From NCBI GenBank assembly GCA_013287585.1, contig JABDDN010000010.1, positions 1 through 53,415 on the forward strand: 53,415 nt of DNA, read 5' to 3'. Below are positions 1 to 8,895 of this stretch, piece by piece. The DNA comes from Nitrososphaerota archaeon. GTDB taxonomy: Archaea > Thermoproteota > Nitrososphaeria > Nitrososphaerales > Nitrosopumilaceae. The stretch's first letter is position 1; the number at the start of each line of letters is the position of its first letter. Below the pieces are notes generated by a model. The model did no database searches and was not told where the DNA came from. It saw nothing but the letters and a program-made list of their open reading frames with translations. A program made the position numbers and the translations under genes.

Positions 1-148
1 TCATTTCTATTGGTCCAGTAGAGCAATTCAACCCAAAAATATCAATTCCCATATCAGATACGGTTGTATATGCAGCCTGAATGTTTGTACCAAGTAGCAT
101 TTTTCCATATTGGTCTAATGTCACATTTGCAATTAATGGAATTTTTTT
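1..148 (-). CDS. metH: Methionine synthase (MetH) homocysteine-binding domain, partial
   Basis: The reverse strand, read towards position 1, gives a run with the motifs PLIANVTLDQ, GKMLLGTN and GIDIFGLNCSTGP. This is the homocysteine S-methyltransferase domain of cobalamin-dependent methionine synthase; the Cys of GLNC is the first zinc ligand of that family. The reading continues beyond the window edge, so only a slice is visible. Its upstream side does not continue into more MetH sequence: from about position 149 it changes into sequence resembling methylenetetrahydrofolate reductase, so the junction looks chimeric. Family assignment is firm; gene structure is not. Confidence 0.6.
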
Positions 149-361
149 ATCAATTTTTTTTCCAAAACCTTGTTCATTGAATTGTTTTACAATATCGCTT
201 GGTATAAGCTTAGAGTCTTTTGGCCCGACGGGTGGAGTATCCCCTTTGAGAATAAGAACACCATTTAGATCAAGTAAAATTGCATCAGAAATTGTTTGAG
301 TAATGGAGATGAGATTTCTGTCTCTTACTCGTATGCTTGCAGAAATTCTTATTTTTTTATT
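149..361 (-). pseudogene. MTHFR N-terminal/middle fragment, inverted relative to its C-terminal half
   Basis: The reverse-strand reading contains RVRDRNLISI, NGVLILKGDTPP and PKDSKLIPSDIVKQFN. These match the first half of methylenetetrahydrofolate reductase (the CRDRN... and LxGDPP regions of the family). No start codon with a plausible N-terminus precedes it, and the reverse frame is closed by a stop at 419-421. The frame runs without interruption into the MetH slice at 1-148. The matching C-terminal half lies next door on the opposite strand (364-681). It is either a rearranged gene remnant or an assembly chimera. Confidence 0.5.
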
Positions 362-363
362 AG

Positions 364-681
364 AATCCAGATTTTGAAAAGATTCACAAAAAAATTGAAG
401 CCCAACCAAAGGGATTTGTTACTCAGGTCATCAGCTCTGTTGACCAAGTTACAAGAATAGTTGATAAATTAAAGCCAGAAGGGTTCAAGATAATTCCCTG
501 TATTTTGTTAGCTTCCGAAAAAAATTCAAAATCTGCAAAAATGCTCAATCTTGATTGGTCAAATTATAGTAAGGACATGGTTGGTTTCATAAAACAAGTA
601 CACAAGATTTCAGGCAATGTGTTGATAAGCTCACCGAATGATTTCCAAGGTGCCTTAGAGATATTGAAGAAGCTAGTCTAA
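364..681 (+). pseudogene. MTHFR C-terminal fragment
   Basis: The plus-strand frame opens directly after a TAG at 361-363 and reads NPDFEKIHKKIEA, PKGFVTQVISS and GFKIIPCILL, ending at TAA 679-681. The GFVTQ and IIPCILL stretches match the C-terminal half of methylenetetrahydrofolate reductases, which make 5-methyltetrahydrofolate-type methyl donors for methionine synthesis. About 105 codons are present and there is no start. The missing first half appears inverted immediately to the left. It cannot be expressed as a full reductase as it stands. Confidence 0.55.
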
Positions 682-756
682 TTTCTTCCAAACAATAAAT
701 GAAAATTAGCGACTAATTAAAATTAAAGAATGATAAATCATGTTTGTGAATATGAT

Positions 757-1866
757 ATGAATTTATTTAGAATATCAATTTTATTTGCAGGATTGTTTGC
801 GATGGGTTTAATTTCCTTTCAGCATGTAACCGCGGAAGTATGGATTCCCGATAATGAATTTGGAGGATATTTTGATTCAAACGGTGCATATACTGTCATA
901 GGAGCAGTCAAAAATACACAAAATATTGCAATAGTTCCTACAATTACCATAAACATAAAAGATAATGGAAGTATGATTTCTGATTCCTATACTCTATCAA
1001 TAGTGAATGCAGCAAAAGATATACCATTTAAAATAAAAATACCGCAAATAGAGAGTAAAAATGCAATTTTAGAAAAACCAGATGTAAGTTTTGTATCTGC
1101 AAAACATAATGCCACAGATATTCAAGTAATTTACGATACCACTTTAGTTAAACATGCAGACGGTCACACGTCTGGTTTTATCATAAATAACGATACCGTT
1201 ACAGCATATGGGGTCAAAGTATACGCTGTAATTTATGGTAAGAATGGAAAATTTCTTGATACTGGTAAAAGTGTTGAAATCATCACTGAGCTGAAACCCG
1301 GTGAAAAAACAAAGTTTACCATGTATCCTGATCCTTTGCTTGCATCAAAGATAAGTTACTATAGTTGTTTTGCATTAGGTGAAGATCCAACGCTGACGCT
1401 TATTGCACAAAAGGGTGGAGATAGAGTTTCTTTTACTTATGTGACTGCAGCAAATTTAGGTAATGCAAAATTTGATGATTCACAAAATTCACTTTCATTT
1501 ACTGCCAGAAATCCTTGGCCTCAAATAACATATGTAAATTTCATGATTCCCTTACAAGACGATAACCAAAAATTTTCTGTTTCTTTAAATGGTAATCCAG
1601 TTGATGCACTGCAAAGTAAAGACCCAGACGGATATTGGCACGTAGCTTTCAATTTGCCATACAAATCAACTAGTATGGTCTTAATTTCAGGATTCGTGCA
1701 ACAAGGACAACCACTTTTACCGAAGATTAATTTAGGTAGTTCTAATGGTTCTAATGAATTACAAAATTCACTTTCAGTGGGTAATTTTAGAAACTATTTG
1801 TTGGTGATAATACCAACAGTAGCTGTAATTGTTAGTGTTATTATTTGGAAAAAGCGAACAGATTAG
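757..1866 (+). CDS. Secreted or membrane-anchored surface protein
   Basis: A predicted exported protein of about 369 residues. I place the start at the ATG at 757 because it is followed at once by a hydrophobic signal segment (ISILFAGLFAMGLISF) ending near an Ala-rich cleavage region; an in-frame ATG at 730 would add nine polar residues. The body is beta-rich (AYTVIGAVKNT and repeated Ser/Thr/Asn strands), like FxLYD or immunoglobulin-type extracellular modules. One membrane helix (YLLVIIPTVAVIVSVIIW) and a short Lys/Arg tail close it, so it probably sits in the cytoplasmic membrane with its bulk outside. Function unknown. Confidence 0.75.
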   Translation: MNLFRISILFAGLFAMGLISFQHVTAEVWIPDNEFGGYFDSNGAYTVIGAVKNTQNIAIVPTITINIKDNGSMISDSYTLSIVNAAKDIPFKIKIPQIESKNAILEKPDVSFVSAKHNATDIQVIYDTTLVKHADGHTSGFIINNDTVTAYGVKVYAVIYGKNGKFLDTGKSVEIITELKPGEKTKFTMYPDPLLASKISYYSCFALGEDPTLTLIAQKGGDRVSFTYVTAANLGNAKFDDSQNSLSFTARNPWPQITYVNFMIPLQDDNQKFSVSLNGNPVDALQSKDPDGYWHVAFNLPYKSTSMVLISGFVQQGQPLLPKINLGSSNGSNELQNSLSVGNFRNYLLVIIPTVAVIVSVIIWKKRTD

Positions 1867-1890
1867 GAAAAAATGAATAAGAAAGGAAAG

Positions 1891-2946
1891 CTAAGGTATA
1901 GTTGGCAAGTTTTTCTCACCAAGAACTTCATTGAGAAGCGTCAGATCATATATGTTGGATAGGTCTGGTTTTGTATCTCCTAGAAAACCTAACTCAAATG
2001 CATCGTTAGCAGATTTGTAAAGGGATTCTTTTATAGGATCATATGTTATTTCAAGTCTAGAAAATGCATTTTGGAGTTCATCAGCAGGGATTGTCTTACC
2101 TGTAAGTTTTTCTAATTGTGCATTGAATACTTGTACAGCTTGATCTTTATTGTTATTTATCCAAGTAGTTTCATTAACATGCGCTTCTAATAGTTTCTTT
2201 ATAACATCTGGATGGTTTTTCAGGTAATCAGTCCTAACTACTATTTGCGATGTTACAAATTTTCCATTTGGCCATATATCTCTCTCATCGACCAAAATTT
2301 TTCCATTTGCTTCTTTGATGAGTTTTGCTCCCCATGGTTCTGGTACCCATGCTCCATCAATACTCTTCTTTAAAAAGAGTGTCACAATATCAGGATTATT
2401 TGCAGGTATTACTGTCACATTACCACCATTTTCTGTAGTTTTGTATCCATTTTTTAGTAAATAGCTCCGTAATGCTACATCCTGTGTATTTCCAAGTTGA
2501 GGAGACGCAAACTTTTTACCAGCAAAATCAGCAGCTGAATTTATTCCAGCATCATTTCTAACCACAAAAACTGCACCCCCACTTGCTGCACCTGAAATGA
2601 TTCGTAAACCATTTCCATCAGATTTTATATATCCATTGATTGCAGGATTTGAGCCAACGTATGTGACATCAATCCTATCTGCAAATAATGCTTCAATTGC
2701 AGATGGACCGGCATTGAAGACTTGGGTTTCTATTTTAACATCTCCAAGTTCTTTTTGAAAGTCGTCATTTCCAAGACCTATGACTGCTTGTGCATGATTT
2801 ATGTTTGGAAAATATCCAATTCTTAAAACATTAACAGAGCTATCGGTATTATGAGAAAGTTGATTCCCTGAATTTACATTAAAAGAAAGGACAATTACAA
2901 GTGCAATAATTATTCCTGCAATTCCAAATTTAATTTTAGGAGTCAT
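1891..2946 (-). CDS. ABC transporter substrate-binding protein (SsuA/TauA/NrtA-like)
   Basis: The solute receptor of an ABC importer for an anionic or sulfonate-type compound. 351 residues: an N-terminal hydrophobic anchor (about residues 8-25, no lipobox Cys), then a periplasmic-binding-protein type 2 fold of the NMT1/SsuA family, recognisable from LRIGYFPNINHAQAV, FNAGPSAIEALFADRIDVTYVG and DGAWVPEPWGAKL. It is the third gene of a reverse-strand operon behind the permease (18-base gap) and ATPase. The substrate cannot be read from sequence; this family covers nitrate, taurine, alkanesulfonates and thiamine precursors. Confidence 0.88.
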   Translation of the reverse strand: MTPKIKFGIAGIIIALVIVLSFNVNSGNQLSHNTDSSVNVLRIGYFPNINHAQAVIGLGNDDFQKELGDVKIETQVFNAGPSAIEALFADRIDVTYVGSNPAINGYIKSDGNGLRIISGAASGGAVFVVRNDAGINSAADFAGKKFASPQLGNTQDVALRSYLLKNGYKTTENGGNVTVIPANNPDIVTLFLKKSIDGAWVPEPWGAKLIKEANGKILVDERDIWPNGKFVTSQIVVRTDYLKNHPDVIKKLLEAHVNETTWINNNKDQAVQVFNAQLEKLTGKTIPADELQNAFSRLEITYDPIKESLYKSANDAFELGFLGDTKPDLSNIYDLTLLNEVLGEKNLPTIP

Positions 2947-2964
2947 TTGTAATACCTATTACCC

Positions 2965-3768
2965 CTAACGATGGTGATCCAGTCCCCATTTTTTTCTCAC
3001 TCGCTCATCTAGTTTAAACAACAAGAGTCTGTCAACTAACAATCCAATTGCAAATATAGTAATCATGCTTGCAATTACCTGACCCATATCAAGAAAGTCT
3101 CTTCCAACAGATAAAATGTGACCCAATCCAACAATCGACATCAGTATCTCTGCACCAATGATAGCATGCCATGCAAATGACCAAGCTTGTCTGATGCCAA
3201 TGATTAATGAAGGCGTAGCAGCTGGTATGGTAACATGTCTGAACAAGTAAAATCCTTTAGCACCCATGTTTTTTGCTGCATCAAGATAGATTGGCGGTAT
3301 GTTTCTGATGCTACTATATGTTGAAATCATTATTGAAAAAATTGAACTCATGACAACTACAAACAAAATTCCAAAGTCATTGAAACCAATCAATAGAATA
3401 GAGAAAGGCACCCATGCAATACTTGGAAATGACAAAAGACCAGCAGAAAATGAACTTAGTGTCTTTCCAAATCCCTTAAATTTAATCATGGCAAGTCCTA
3501 TGAGGGTACCAAGAGCTATGGAAACAGCAAATGCCGTTACAAGCCTGGCCAAAGTCACACCTATACTCACAGGTAGGGAATGATTCCAAATTATCTTGAC
3601 AAATGATTCTGCAACCATCAATGGTGAAGGCAATGAGATTTTGGGCCATATGCCAAGCATGAACACTATTTGCCATATACCAACAAACACTGCAAGAAAT
3701 AGTGCTGCATTAGCAGCATCATCAAAACTTCCATGTGAAGTTTTCTTTAAGATTATTTTTTCATTCAT
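2965..3768 (-). CDS. ABC transporter permease (SsuC/TauC-like)
   Basis: The membrane subunit of the same importer. 267 residues with about six hydrophobic helices and the BPD_transp_1 EAA loop seen as AAKNMGAKGFYLFRHVTIPAATP, the contact point for the ATPase. Length and loop are typical of SsuC/TauC/NrtB permeases. Its ATG overlaps the stop of the upstream ATPase gene by four bases (ATGA), indicating translational coupling. Confidence 0.9.
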   Translation of the reverse strand: MNEKIILKKTSHGSFDDAANAALFLAVFVGIWQIVFMLGIWPKISLPSPLMVAESFVKIIWNHSLPVSIGVTLARLVTAFAVSIALGTLIGLAMIKFKGFGKTLSSFSAGLLSFPSIAWVPFSILLIGFNDFGILFVVVMSSIFSIMISTYSSIRNIPPIYLDAAKNMGAKGFYLFRHVTIPAATPSLIIGIRQAWSFAWHAIIGAEILMSIVGLGHILSVGRDFLDMGQVIASMITIFAIGLLVDRLLLFKLDERVRKKWGLDHHR

Positions 3769-4541
3769 AGATTCTCATCTTTTATATGTGCCATTACCTC
3801 ACTCTTTAATTCTTCAAGAATTTGATGATAGTATTTTTGAAGATTTTCATCCTCAGCAAGTCTAGGTCGTCTATAATCAATTACAAATTCTTTTTTAATT
3901 TTAGACGGTCTATTTTTGAATACAACAACTCGATTTCCTAAAATTACTGACTCTGAAATATTATGTGTAACAAAAATAATTGTCTTTTTTGTTCTCTCCC
4001 AAATTAATTGCAATTCTACCAACAACAAATCTCTTGTTTGAGAATCTAGTGCCGCAAATGGTTCATCCATCAAAAGAATTTCTGGATCCATAGCAAGAGC
4101 TCTTGCAATTGCAACTCTTTGTTTCATTCCTGTAGATAACTGATAAGTATACGAGTCTGTAAACTTGGCCAGTTGCATCATGTCCAAGTATCGTTCTGAA
4201 ATTTGTCGTCGCTCGTCTTTTGGGATACCAGCCATTTTTAATCCAAACTCTACATTATCAATTACCTTAAGCCATGGAAATAACGCGCCTTCTTGAAAAA
4301 CCATTGTTCTATCAGGACCGGGAGTTGTGATCAGATTTCCATTAAGTAAAATTTCACCAGAATCAGGTTTTTCAAGTCCAGCTACAATATTCAAAAACGT
4401 TGATTTGCCACATCCAGAAGGACCTACAATGCATATGAAATCACCTTCTTCCACATTCAGATTAATTCCATCTAAGGCAAGAATCGAGTTACCATTATGA
4501 TCAAAATGTTTTACAATATTTTTTGCCTGCAGTTTAGTCAT
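3765..4541 (-). CDS. ABC transporter ATPase (SsuB/TauB-like)
   Basis: The energising subunit: Walker A (GPSGCGKST), Q-loop (MVFQEGALFPW), Walker B (ILLMDEPFAALD) and switch His (FVTHN) are all present. The signature is STGMKQRV rather than LSGGQ-type; Met is common in the SsuB/TauB group. I choose the ATG at 4541, giving 258 residues, because a good Shine-Dalgarno (AGGAGG at 4551-4556) lies eight bases upstream and the alternative start 12 codons earlier adds only basic residues. First gene of the transporter operon. Confidence 0.9.
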   Translation of the reverse strand: MTKLQAKNIVKHFDHNGNSILALDGINLNVEEGDFICIVGPSGCGKSTFLNIVAGLEKPDSGEILLNGNLITTPGPDRTMVFQEGALFPWLKVIDNVEFGLKMAGIPKDERRQISERYLDMMQLAKFTDSYTYQLSTGMKQRVAIARALAMDPEILLMDEPFAALDSQTRDLLLVELQLIWERTKKTIIFVTHNISESVILGNRVVVFKNRPSKIKKEFVIDYRRPRLAEDENLQKYYHQILEELKSEVMAHIKDENL

Positions 4542-4550
4542 GAAAAATCG

Positions 4551-4556
4551 CCTCCT
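4551..4556 (-). promoter_or_regulatory. Shine-Dalgarno site of the ABC ATPase gene
   Basis: Read on the reverse strand this is AGGAGG, about eight bases before the ATG at 4541. It decides between two in-frame starts and implies a leadered transcript, unlike many genes here. Confidence 0.65.
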
Positions 4557-4614
4557 TTTGTATCTTATAGATAGCATACACTAGAAATGTCATATTCCAT
4601 GCGATCAATTTCAT

Positions 4615-4627
4615 ATAACAGCGTTAT
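4615..4627. promoter_or_regulatory. Inverted repeat between the ABC operon and argG
   Basis: A perfect 5-base inverted repeat, ATAAC-AGC-GTTAT, in the 241-base gap between two divergent operons, about 75 bases upstream of the transporter ATPase start. It could be a repressor operator for the transporter. The rest of the gap is AT-rich with no gene. Confidence 0.3.
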
Positions 4628-4782
4628 AATAATGCGGTTAAATAGTGTTCGAATTTTAGCTTGGACTAATTTAGTTTGTCTCATTATTTTAAAAATAATT
4701 TTTTGTTTTTTATTATAAAATAAAATCAGAAGATTGCAAAGCACAAAAGATAAATGCTAAAATCTGATCACAGAAAACCTCA

Positions 4783-5970
4783 ATGAAAGGAAAAGCAGTT
4801 CTCGCTTTCTCTGGTGGTTTAGACACATCAGTTGTTGTAAAATATCTTCAAGAAAAACACAACTTGGATGTAGTTACCGTTACAGTGGATGTGGGTCAAG
4901 GTGACGATCAAAAAAAGATTGCGGCAAAGGCAAAAAAACTTGGAGTAATAAAACACTACAACTTAGATGCGCGTGCAGAATTTGTAAATGATTTCATTTT
5001 CCCTTCTATAAAGGCAAACGCACTTTACCAGAAAAAATATTGTCTTGCAACTGCACTAGCAAGACCATTAATTGCACAAAAGGTAGTTGATATTGCAAAA
5101 AAAGAAAATGCCAAAGCACTTGCACATGGTTGTACAGGTAAAGGAAATGATCAAGTAAGATTTGATGTTACAATGCGTTCAGGTACTACTCTTCCTATAA
5201 TTGCCCCAATCAGAGATCTTAATCTTACACGTGATGTTGAACTAAAATTTGCAAAAAAACACGGAATCCAAATAGACAGTGCGGCAAAAAGATTTAGTAT
5301 AGATCAAAACTTGTGGGGTCGAGCTATTGAAGGAGGAGCCATGGAAGACGCATACAAGGAGCCACCAGAAGATGCATTCATCTGGGTAAAAACAAGAAAC
5401 ATGCCAGATAAACCACAATATTTAGAGATAGAATTCAAAGAAGGAGTACCAGTCGCAGTTGATGGCAGGCATCTAAAACCTATTGAACTAATACAATACA
5501 TCAACAAAAAGGCAGGCGCTTGTGGAGTTGGTATTGTAGATCATATAGAAGATCGTGTTGTCGGTATAAAATCACGCGAAGTTTATGAAACTCCTGCAGC
5601 GACTTGTCTCATTGAGGCTCACACCGATCTCGAAAAAATGGTTCTTACAAAACATGAACTCAAATTCAAATCAATGGTAGACTCGGAATGGGCTTGGTTG
5701 GCATATTCAGGATTGTGGCAGGATCCATTAAAATCCGATTTAGATATGTTTATCAATGCCACCCAAAAGAGAGTTAGCGGAACTGTAAAACTAAAGATGT
5801 TAAAAGGAAGTCTAATCGTAGTTGGAAGAAAATCAGAATATTCGTTGTACAGCCATGACTTGGCAACATACGGATCTGGTTCCACATTTGATCAAACTTT
5901 AGCAAAAGGATTTGTAGAATTGTGGGGACTTCAGTCAACAGAAGCTAATAAATTACTAAAAAAGGGGTGA
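4783..5970 (+). CDS. argG: Argininosuccinate synthase
   Basis: Joins citrulline and aspartate with ATP to make argininosuccinate, the penultimate step to arginine. 395 residues, normal for the family. The PP-loop ATP motif FSGGLDTSV is at residues 9-17, and GCTGKGNDQVRF and the C-terminal GSTFDQ region are also typical. It heads the LysW-dependent arginine operon, 11 bases before lysW. A TATA-like stretch (AAAAGATAAATGC) about 25-37 bases before the ATG suggests a leaderless transcript. argH is not in the window. Confidence 0.97.
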   Translation: MKGKAVLAFSGGLDTSVVVKYLQEKHNLDVVTVTVDVGQGDDQKKIAAKAKKLGVIKHYNLDARAEFVNDFIFPSIKANALYQKKYCLATALARPLIAQKVVDIAKKENAKALAHGCTGKGNDQVRFDVTMRSGTTLPIIAPIRDLNLTRDVELKFAKKHGIQIDSAAKRFSIDQNLWGRAIEGGAMEDAYKEPPEDAFIWVKTRNMPDKPQYLEIEFKEGVPVAVDGRHLKPIELIQYINKKAGACGVGIVDHIEDRVVGIKSREVYETPAATCLIEAHTDLEKMVLTKHELKFKSMVDSEWAWLAYSGLWQDPLKSDLDMFINATQKRVSGTVKLKMLKGSLIVVGRKSEYSLYSHDLATYGSGSTFDQTLAKGFVELWGLQSTEANKLLKKG

Positions 5971-5981
5971 AAAAATAAAAT

Positions 5982-6149
5982 ATGAATTGTCCAGAATGCG
6001 ATGCAATGTTAAAAATTCCAGATGATGCAAGTGTTGGAGAAATAGTTTCATGTCCTGACTGCGGAGCAGATTTTGAGATAGCCTCAAAAAATGGCACCAC
6101 TTGTCAACTCAAACACGCTGAAAAAGTCGGCGAAGATTGGGGAGAATAA
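5982..6149 (+). CDS. lysW: LysW/ArgW amino-group carrier protein (first copy)
   Basis: A 55-residue carrier whose C-terminal Glu side chain is ligated to the amino group of glutamate (or aminoadipate), protecting it while it is converted to ornithine (or lysine). A zinc ribbon is formed by C3, C6, C24 and C27, followed by an acidic patch and the hallmark terminus EDWGE. C41 is an extra cysteine. The stop codon directly abuts the ATG of the ATP-grasp ligase gene that loads it. Next to argG and argC/B/D, so arginine synthesis is its likely main role. Confidence 0.93.
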   Translation: MNCPECDAMLKIPDDASVGEIVSCPDCGADFEIASKNGTTCQLKHAEKVGEDWGE

Positions 6150-7007
6150 ATGTCAAAGATTCGTATCGTTTACGATCGAGTCAGAACAGAGGAGAAAATG
6201 CTCGAGGAAAAAGCAATCGAGCTTGGTCACGATACAAAGATGATTGATGCCAAAGTAACTCAGGTAAGTACTGAAAGTAAAAAAAATGATTTTGATTTTG
6301 GGGATGTAGTATTGGAAAGATGCGTAAGCTATTTCCGAGGTCTGCATTTCACTGCATGTTTAGAATTTCTTGACGTGCCAGTCATAAACAAGTATGAAGT
6401 TGCAAACAACTGTGGCAACAAGATGATAACATCGCTTTTGTTAAAAAAACACAATGTACCTACTCCAAAAACATATTTTTCATTCTCACCTGAAGCTGCA
6501 CTTGAGAATCTAGAAAAAGTAGGATATCCATTAGTTATCAAACCCATAGTAGGAAGCTGGGGCAGAGGTGTCATACCTCTCAAGGACCGAGAAACTGCAG
6601 ATGCGATAATCGAAGTAAGAGAACTAAGTGATGGACCACTAGACAGAATCTACTACCTTCAAGAAATGATAAAAAGACCTCCAAGAGATATTCGTGTTAT
6701 TGTAGTAGGAGATCAAGTCATTTCTGCAATGTATAGAACTTCGTCTGGTGGTTTTAAGACGAACATTGCTCTTGGTGCAGAACCAATTTTGTGTGAGATA
6801 ACAAAAGAGTTAGAGGATGTTTGTATGAAGGCATCAAAAGCAGTAGGTGGAGGAATATTGGGAGTAGATGTAATGGAAGATGAAAAGCGAGGACTAGTTG
6901 TACATGAAGTAAACAACACTGTAGAGTTCAAAGGGCTATCAAAAGTTTCAAAAAAGAATATTCCAAAAGAAATGATTGATTTTGCAATCAAGCAAGCTAT
7001 AAAATAA
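6150..7007 (+). CDS. argX: LysX-family ATP-grasp ligase, probably glutamate-LysW ligase ArgX
   Basis: RimK-like ATP-grasp enzyme of 285 residues that ligates an amino acid to the LysW C-terminus. KPIVGSWGRGV is the ATP-grasp glycine-rich loop, RPPRDIRV the middle strand, and VHEVNNTVEF carries the metal-binding Glu/Asn near the C-terminus. Set between lysW and argC in the argG operon, it is best read as the glutamate-specific ArgX; the second copy at 11950 follows homocitrate synthase. This split is inferred from context and from the differing C-terminal motif (EFKGLSKVS here, EYKNTVRVTG there). Confidence 0.88.
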   Translation: MSKIRIVYDRVRTEEKMLEEKAIELGHDTKMIDAKVTQVSTESKKNDFDFGDVVLERCVSYFRGLHFTACLEFLDVPVINKYEVANNCGNKMITSLLLKKHNVPTPKTYFSFSPEAALENLEKVGYPLVIKPIVGSWGRGVIPLKDRETADAIIEVRELSDGPLDRIYYLQEMIKRPPRDIRVIVVGDQVISAMYRTSSGGFKTNIALGAEPILCEITKELEDVCMKASKAVGGGILGVDVMEDEKRGLVVHEVNNTVEFKGLSKVSKKNIPKEMIDFAIKQAIK

Positions 7008-7037
7008 ATTATACCCCTTTATGCTAGGAGTGTATCA

Positions 7038-8090
7038 ATGAAAGTAGGAGTTATCGGCGCATCAGGTTTTGTGGGAGGAGAAATGCTCAGATTACTTGTA
7101 AGTCATCCCAAAGTGGAGATCTCCATGGTAACATCAAGACAATATGTAGGAGAATATGTTTCAAGGATTCAACCAAGCTTGAAAGGGTTTACCGATATTA
7201 CATTTTCCGAATTAGACTATGATAAATTATCAGACAAGTGCGATCTTGTTTTTACTGCAGTACCGCATGGAACAGCAACTGAGATAGTAAAAGCGTTGTA
7301 TGATCGTGGAATGAAAATAATTGATCTAAGTGCAGATTATCGTCTTCACAATGCCCCAGATTATGACAAGTGGTATGGTTGGCAACATCCTTACCCAGAA
7401 TTATTGTCAAAATCAGTTTTTGGCGTTCCAGAAATTCACAGAGAACAAATTAAAAAATCACAACTTGTTTCTTGTCCTGGATGTATGGCAGTAACTTCAA
7501 TACTTGCGTTATATCCACTAGTGAAAAAAAACCTAATTGATACAGAACACATCATTGTTGATTCAAAAATTGGTTCATCTGGTGCAGGTGCAGGTTCTTT
7601 AGCTGGTACCCATCATGCTTTAAGATCAGGAGTAATTAGGCCATACAAGCCTGCAAAGCATAGACATACTGGTGAAATAGAACAGGAATTAACTGAGGTT
7701 GCAGGGAAAAAGATTCATGTTTCTATGAGTCCACATGCAGTAGATATTGTACGGGGAATATTGTGTACAAATCACACTTTCCTTAACAACCCAATGAGTG
7801 AGATGGACATTTGGAAGTTATATCGTGAACAATATGGTAATGAAAAATTTATCAGATTAATTCGTGATAAAAAAGGATTTTACAAGTTTCCTGATCCAAA
7901 GTTTGTAGTGGGATCCAATTTCTGTGATGTAGGATTTGATATAGATGAGGACAATCATAGATTAGTTGTATTGTCAGCATCAGATAATTTGATGAAAGGA
8001 GCAGCTGGTTCTGCCATACAAAACATGAATGTAATGGCGGGTTTTGATGAGATGGAAGGCCTCAGATATTCTCCGTTAACACCTGTGTGA
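7038..8090 (+). CDS. argC: N-acetyl-gamma-glutamyl-phosphate reductase / LysW-acyl phosphate reductase (ArgC/LysY)
   Basis: Reduces LysW-bound gamma-glutamyl phosphate (and the aminoadipyl analogue) to the semialdehyde with NADPH. 350 residues: N-terminal dinucleotide fold GASGFVGGEMLRLL, catalytic Cys in SCPGCMAVTS, and GSSGAGAG plus the conserved His in KPAKHRHTGEIEQEL. Third enzyme of the carrier pathway, in order after the ligase; the downstream kinase gene starts five bases after its stop. With only one copy visible, it probably serves both arginine and lysine. Confidence 0.93.
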   Translation: MKVGVIGASGFVGGEMLRLLVSHPKVEISMVTSRQYVGEYVSRIQPSLKGFTDITFSELDYDKLSDKCDLVFTAVPHGTATEIVKALYDRGMKIIDLSADYRLHNAPDYDKWYGWQHPYPELLSKSVFGVPEIHREQIKKSQLVSCPGCMAVTSILALYPLVKKNLIDTEHIIVDSKIGSSGAGAGSLAGTHHALRSGVIRPYKPAKHRHTGEIEQELTEVAGKKIHVSMSPHAVDIVRGILCTNHTFLNNPMSEMDIWKLYREQYGNEKFIRLIRDKKGFYKFPDPKFVVGSNFCDVGFDIDEDNHRLVVLSASDNLMKGAAGSAIQNMNVMAGFDEMEGLRYSPLTPV

Positions 8091-8094
8091 GAAA

Positions 8095-8895
8095 ATGATT
8101 ACAATCAAGATCGGAGGAAGCGTAGTAGATGGGCTTCATCCGTCAACTATTGCTGATCTAAAAAAAGTTTCAGAACAAGAAAAAGTAATCCTGGTACATG
8201 GTGGAGGAAAAGAGGTAACAAAGATTTCAGAAGCACTAGGAAAAGAACAAAAATTCATTGTTTCTCCCGGTGGAATAAAAAGCAGGTTTACTGATAAGGA
8301 AACCATAGAGATCTTCACTATGGTAATGTCTGGAAAAATAAACAAAATGATAGTAGGAATGCTACAAAAAAATGGTATCAATGCAGTCGGACTGTCAGGT
8401 GTAGATGGCAGAATTATCCAGGCTGAACGCAAAAAAAAATTGATAATAATTAATGAAAAGGGCCGCAAGATGGCAATAGATGGAGGCTATACTGGAAAGA
8501 TAAAGGACGTAAATTCAAGTCTGATAAAATCAATTCTAGACCAAGGCTACGTTCCGGTCATATCACCAATTGCAATAAGTGAAGAATCTGATTTTCTTAA
8601 TGTCGATGGAGACAGAGCTGCAGCATATGTGGCAGGTAAGATGCAGTCTGACACGATATTGTTTTTGACTAATGTGGACGGTTTACTGATGGATGAAAAG
8701 CTTGTAAAGAAACTTTCTTTAGTTGAGGCAAAGGAAATTCTTCCAAAAATAGGCTTTGGTATGGAAAAAAAGATACTTGCTGCAACAGAATCTCTTGAGA
8801 TGGGAGTAAAACAAGCTCTTATCGCAAGCGGTCAACGAGAAAATCCTATATCAGCTGCCATTGCGCATGACAACTGTACGGTGATTACAAAATGA
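8095..8895 (+). CDS. argB: LysW-aminoadipate/LysW-glutamate kinase (LysZ/ArgB)
   Basis: Phosphorylates the side-chain carboxylate of the LysW-bound amino acid. Amino-acid kinase fold, 266 residues: KIGGSVV at the N-terminus, VHGGGKEVT, NVDGDRAAAYVAG and LTNVDGLL. Stop and start overlap by four bases with the aminotransferase gene (ATGA at 8892-8895), indicating coupling. The family has both acetylglutamate and LysW types; the lysW operon makes the latter likely. Confidence 0.92.
   Translation: MITIKIGGSVVDGLHPSTIADLKKVSEQEKVILVHGGGKEVTKISEALGKEQKFIVSPGGIKSRFTDKETIEIFTMVMSGKINKMIVGMLQKNGINAVGLSGVDGRIIQAERKKKLIIINEKGRKMAIDGGYTGKIKDVNSSLIKSILDQGYVPVISPIAISEESDFLNVDGDRAAAYVAGKMQSDTILFLTNVDGLLMDEKLVKKLSLVEAKEILPKIGFGMEKKILAATESLEMGVKQALIASGQRENPISAAIAHDNCTVITK

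Noticed and set aside
81-299. A 72-residue open frame on the plus strand
   Set aside because: It is antisense to the recognisable MetH/MTHFR sequence and has no family features.
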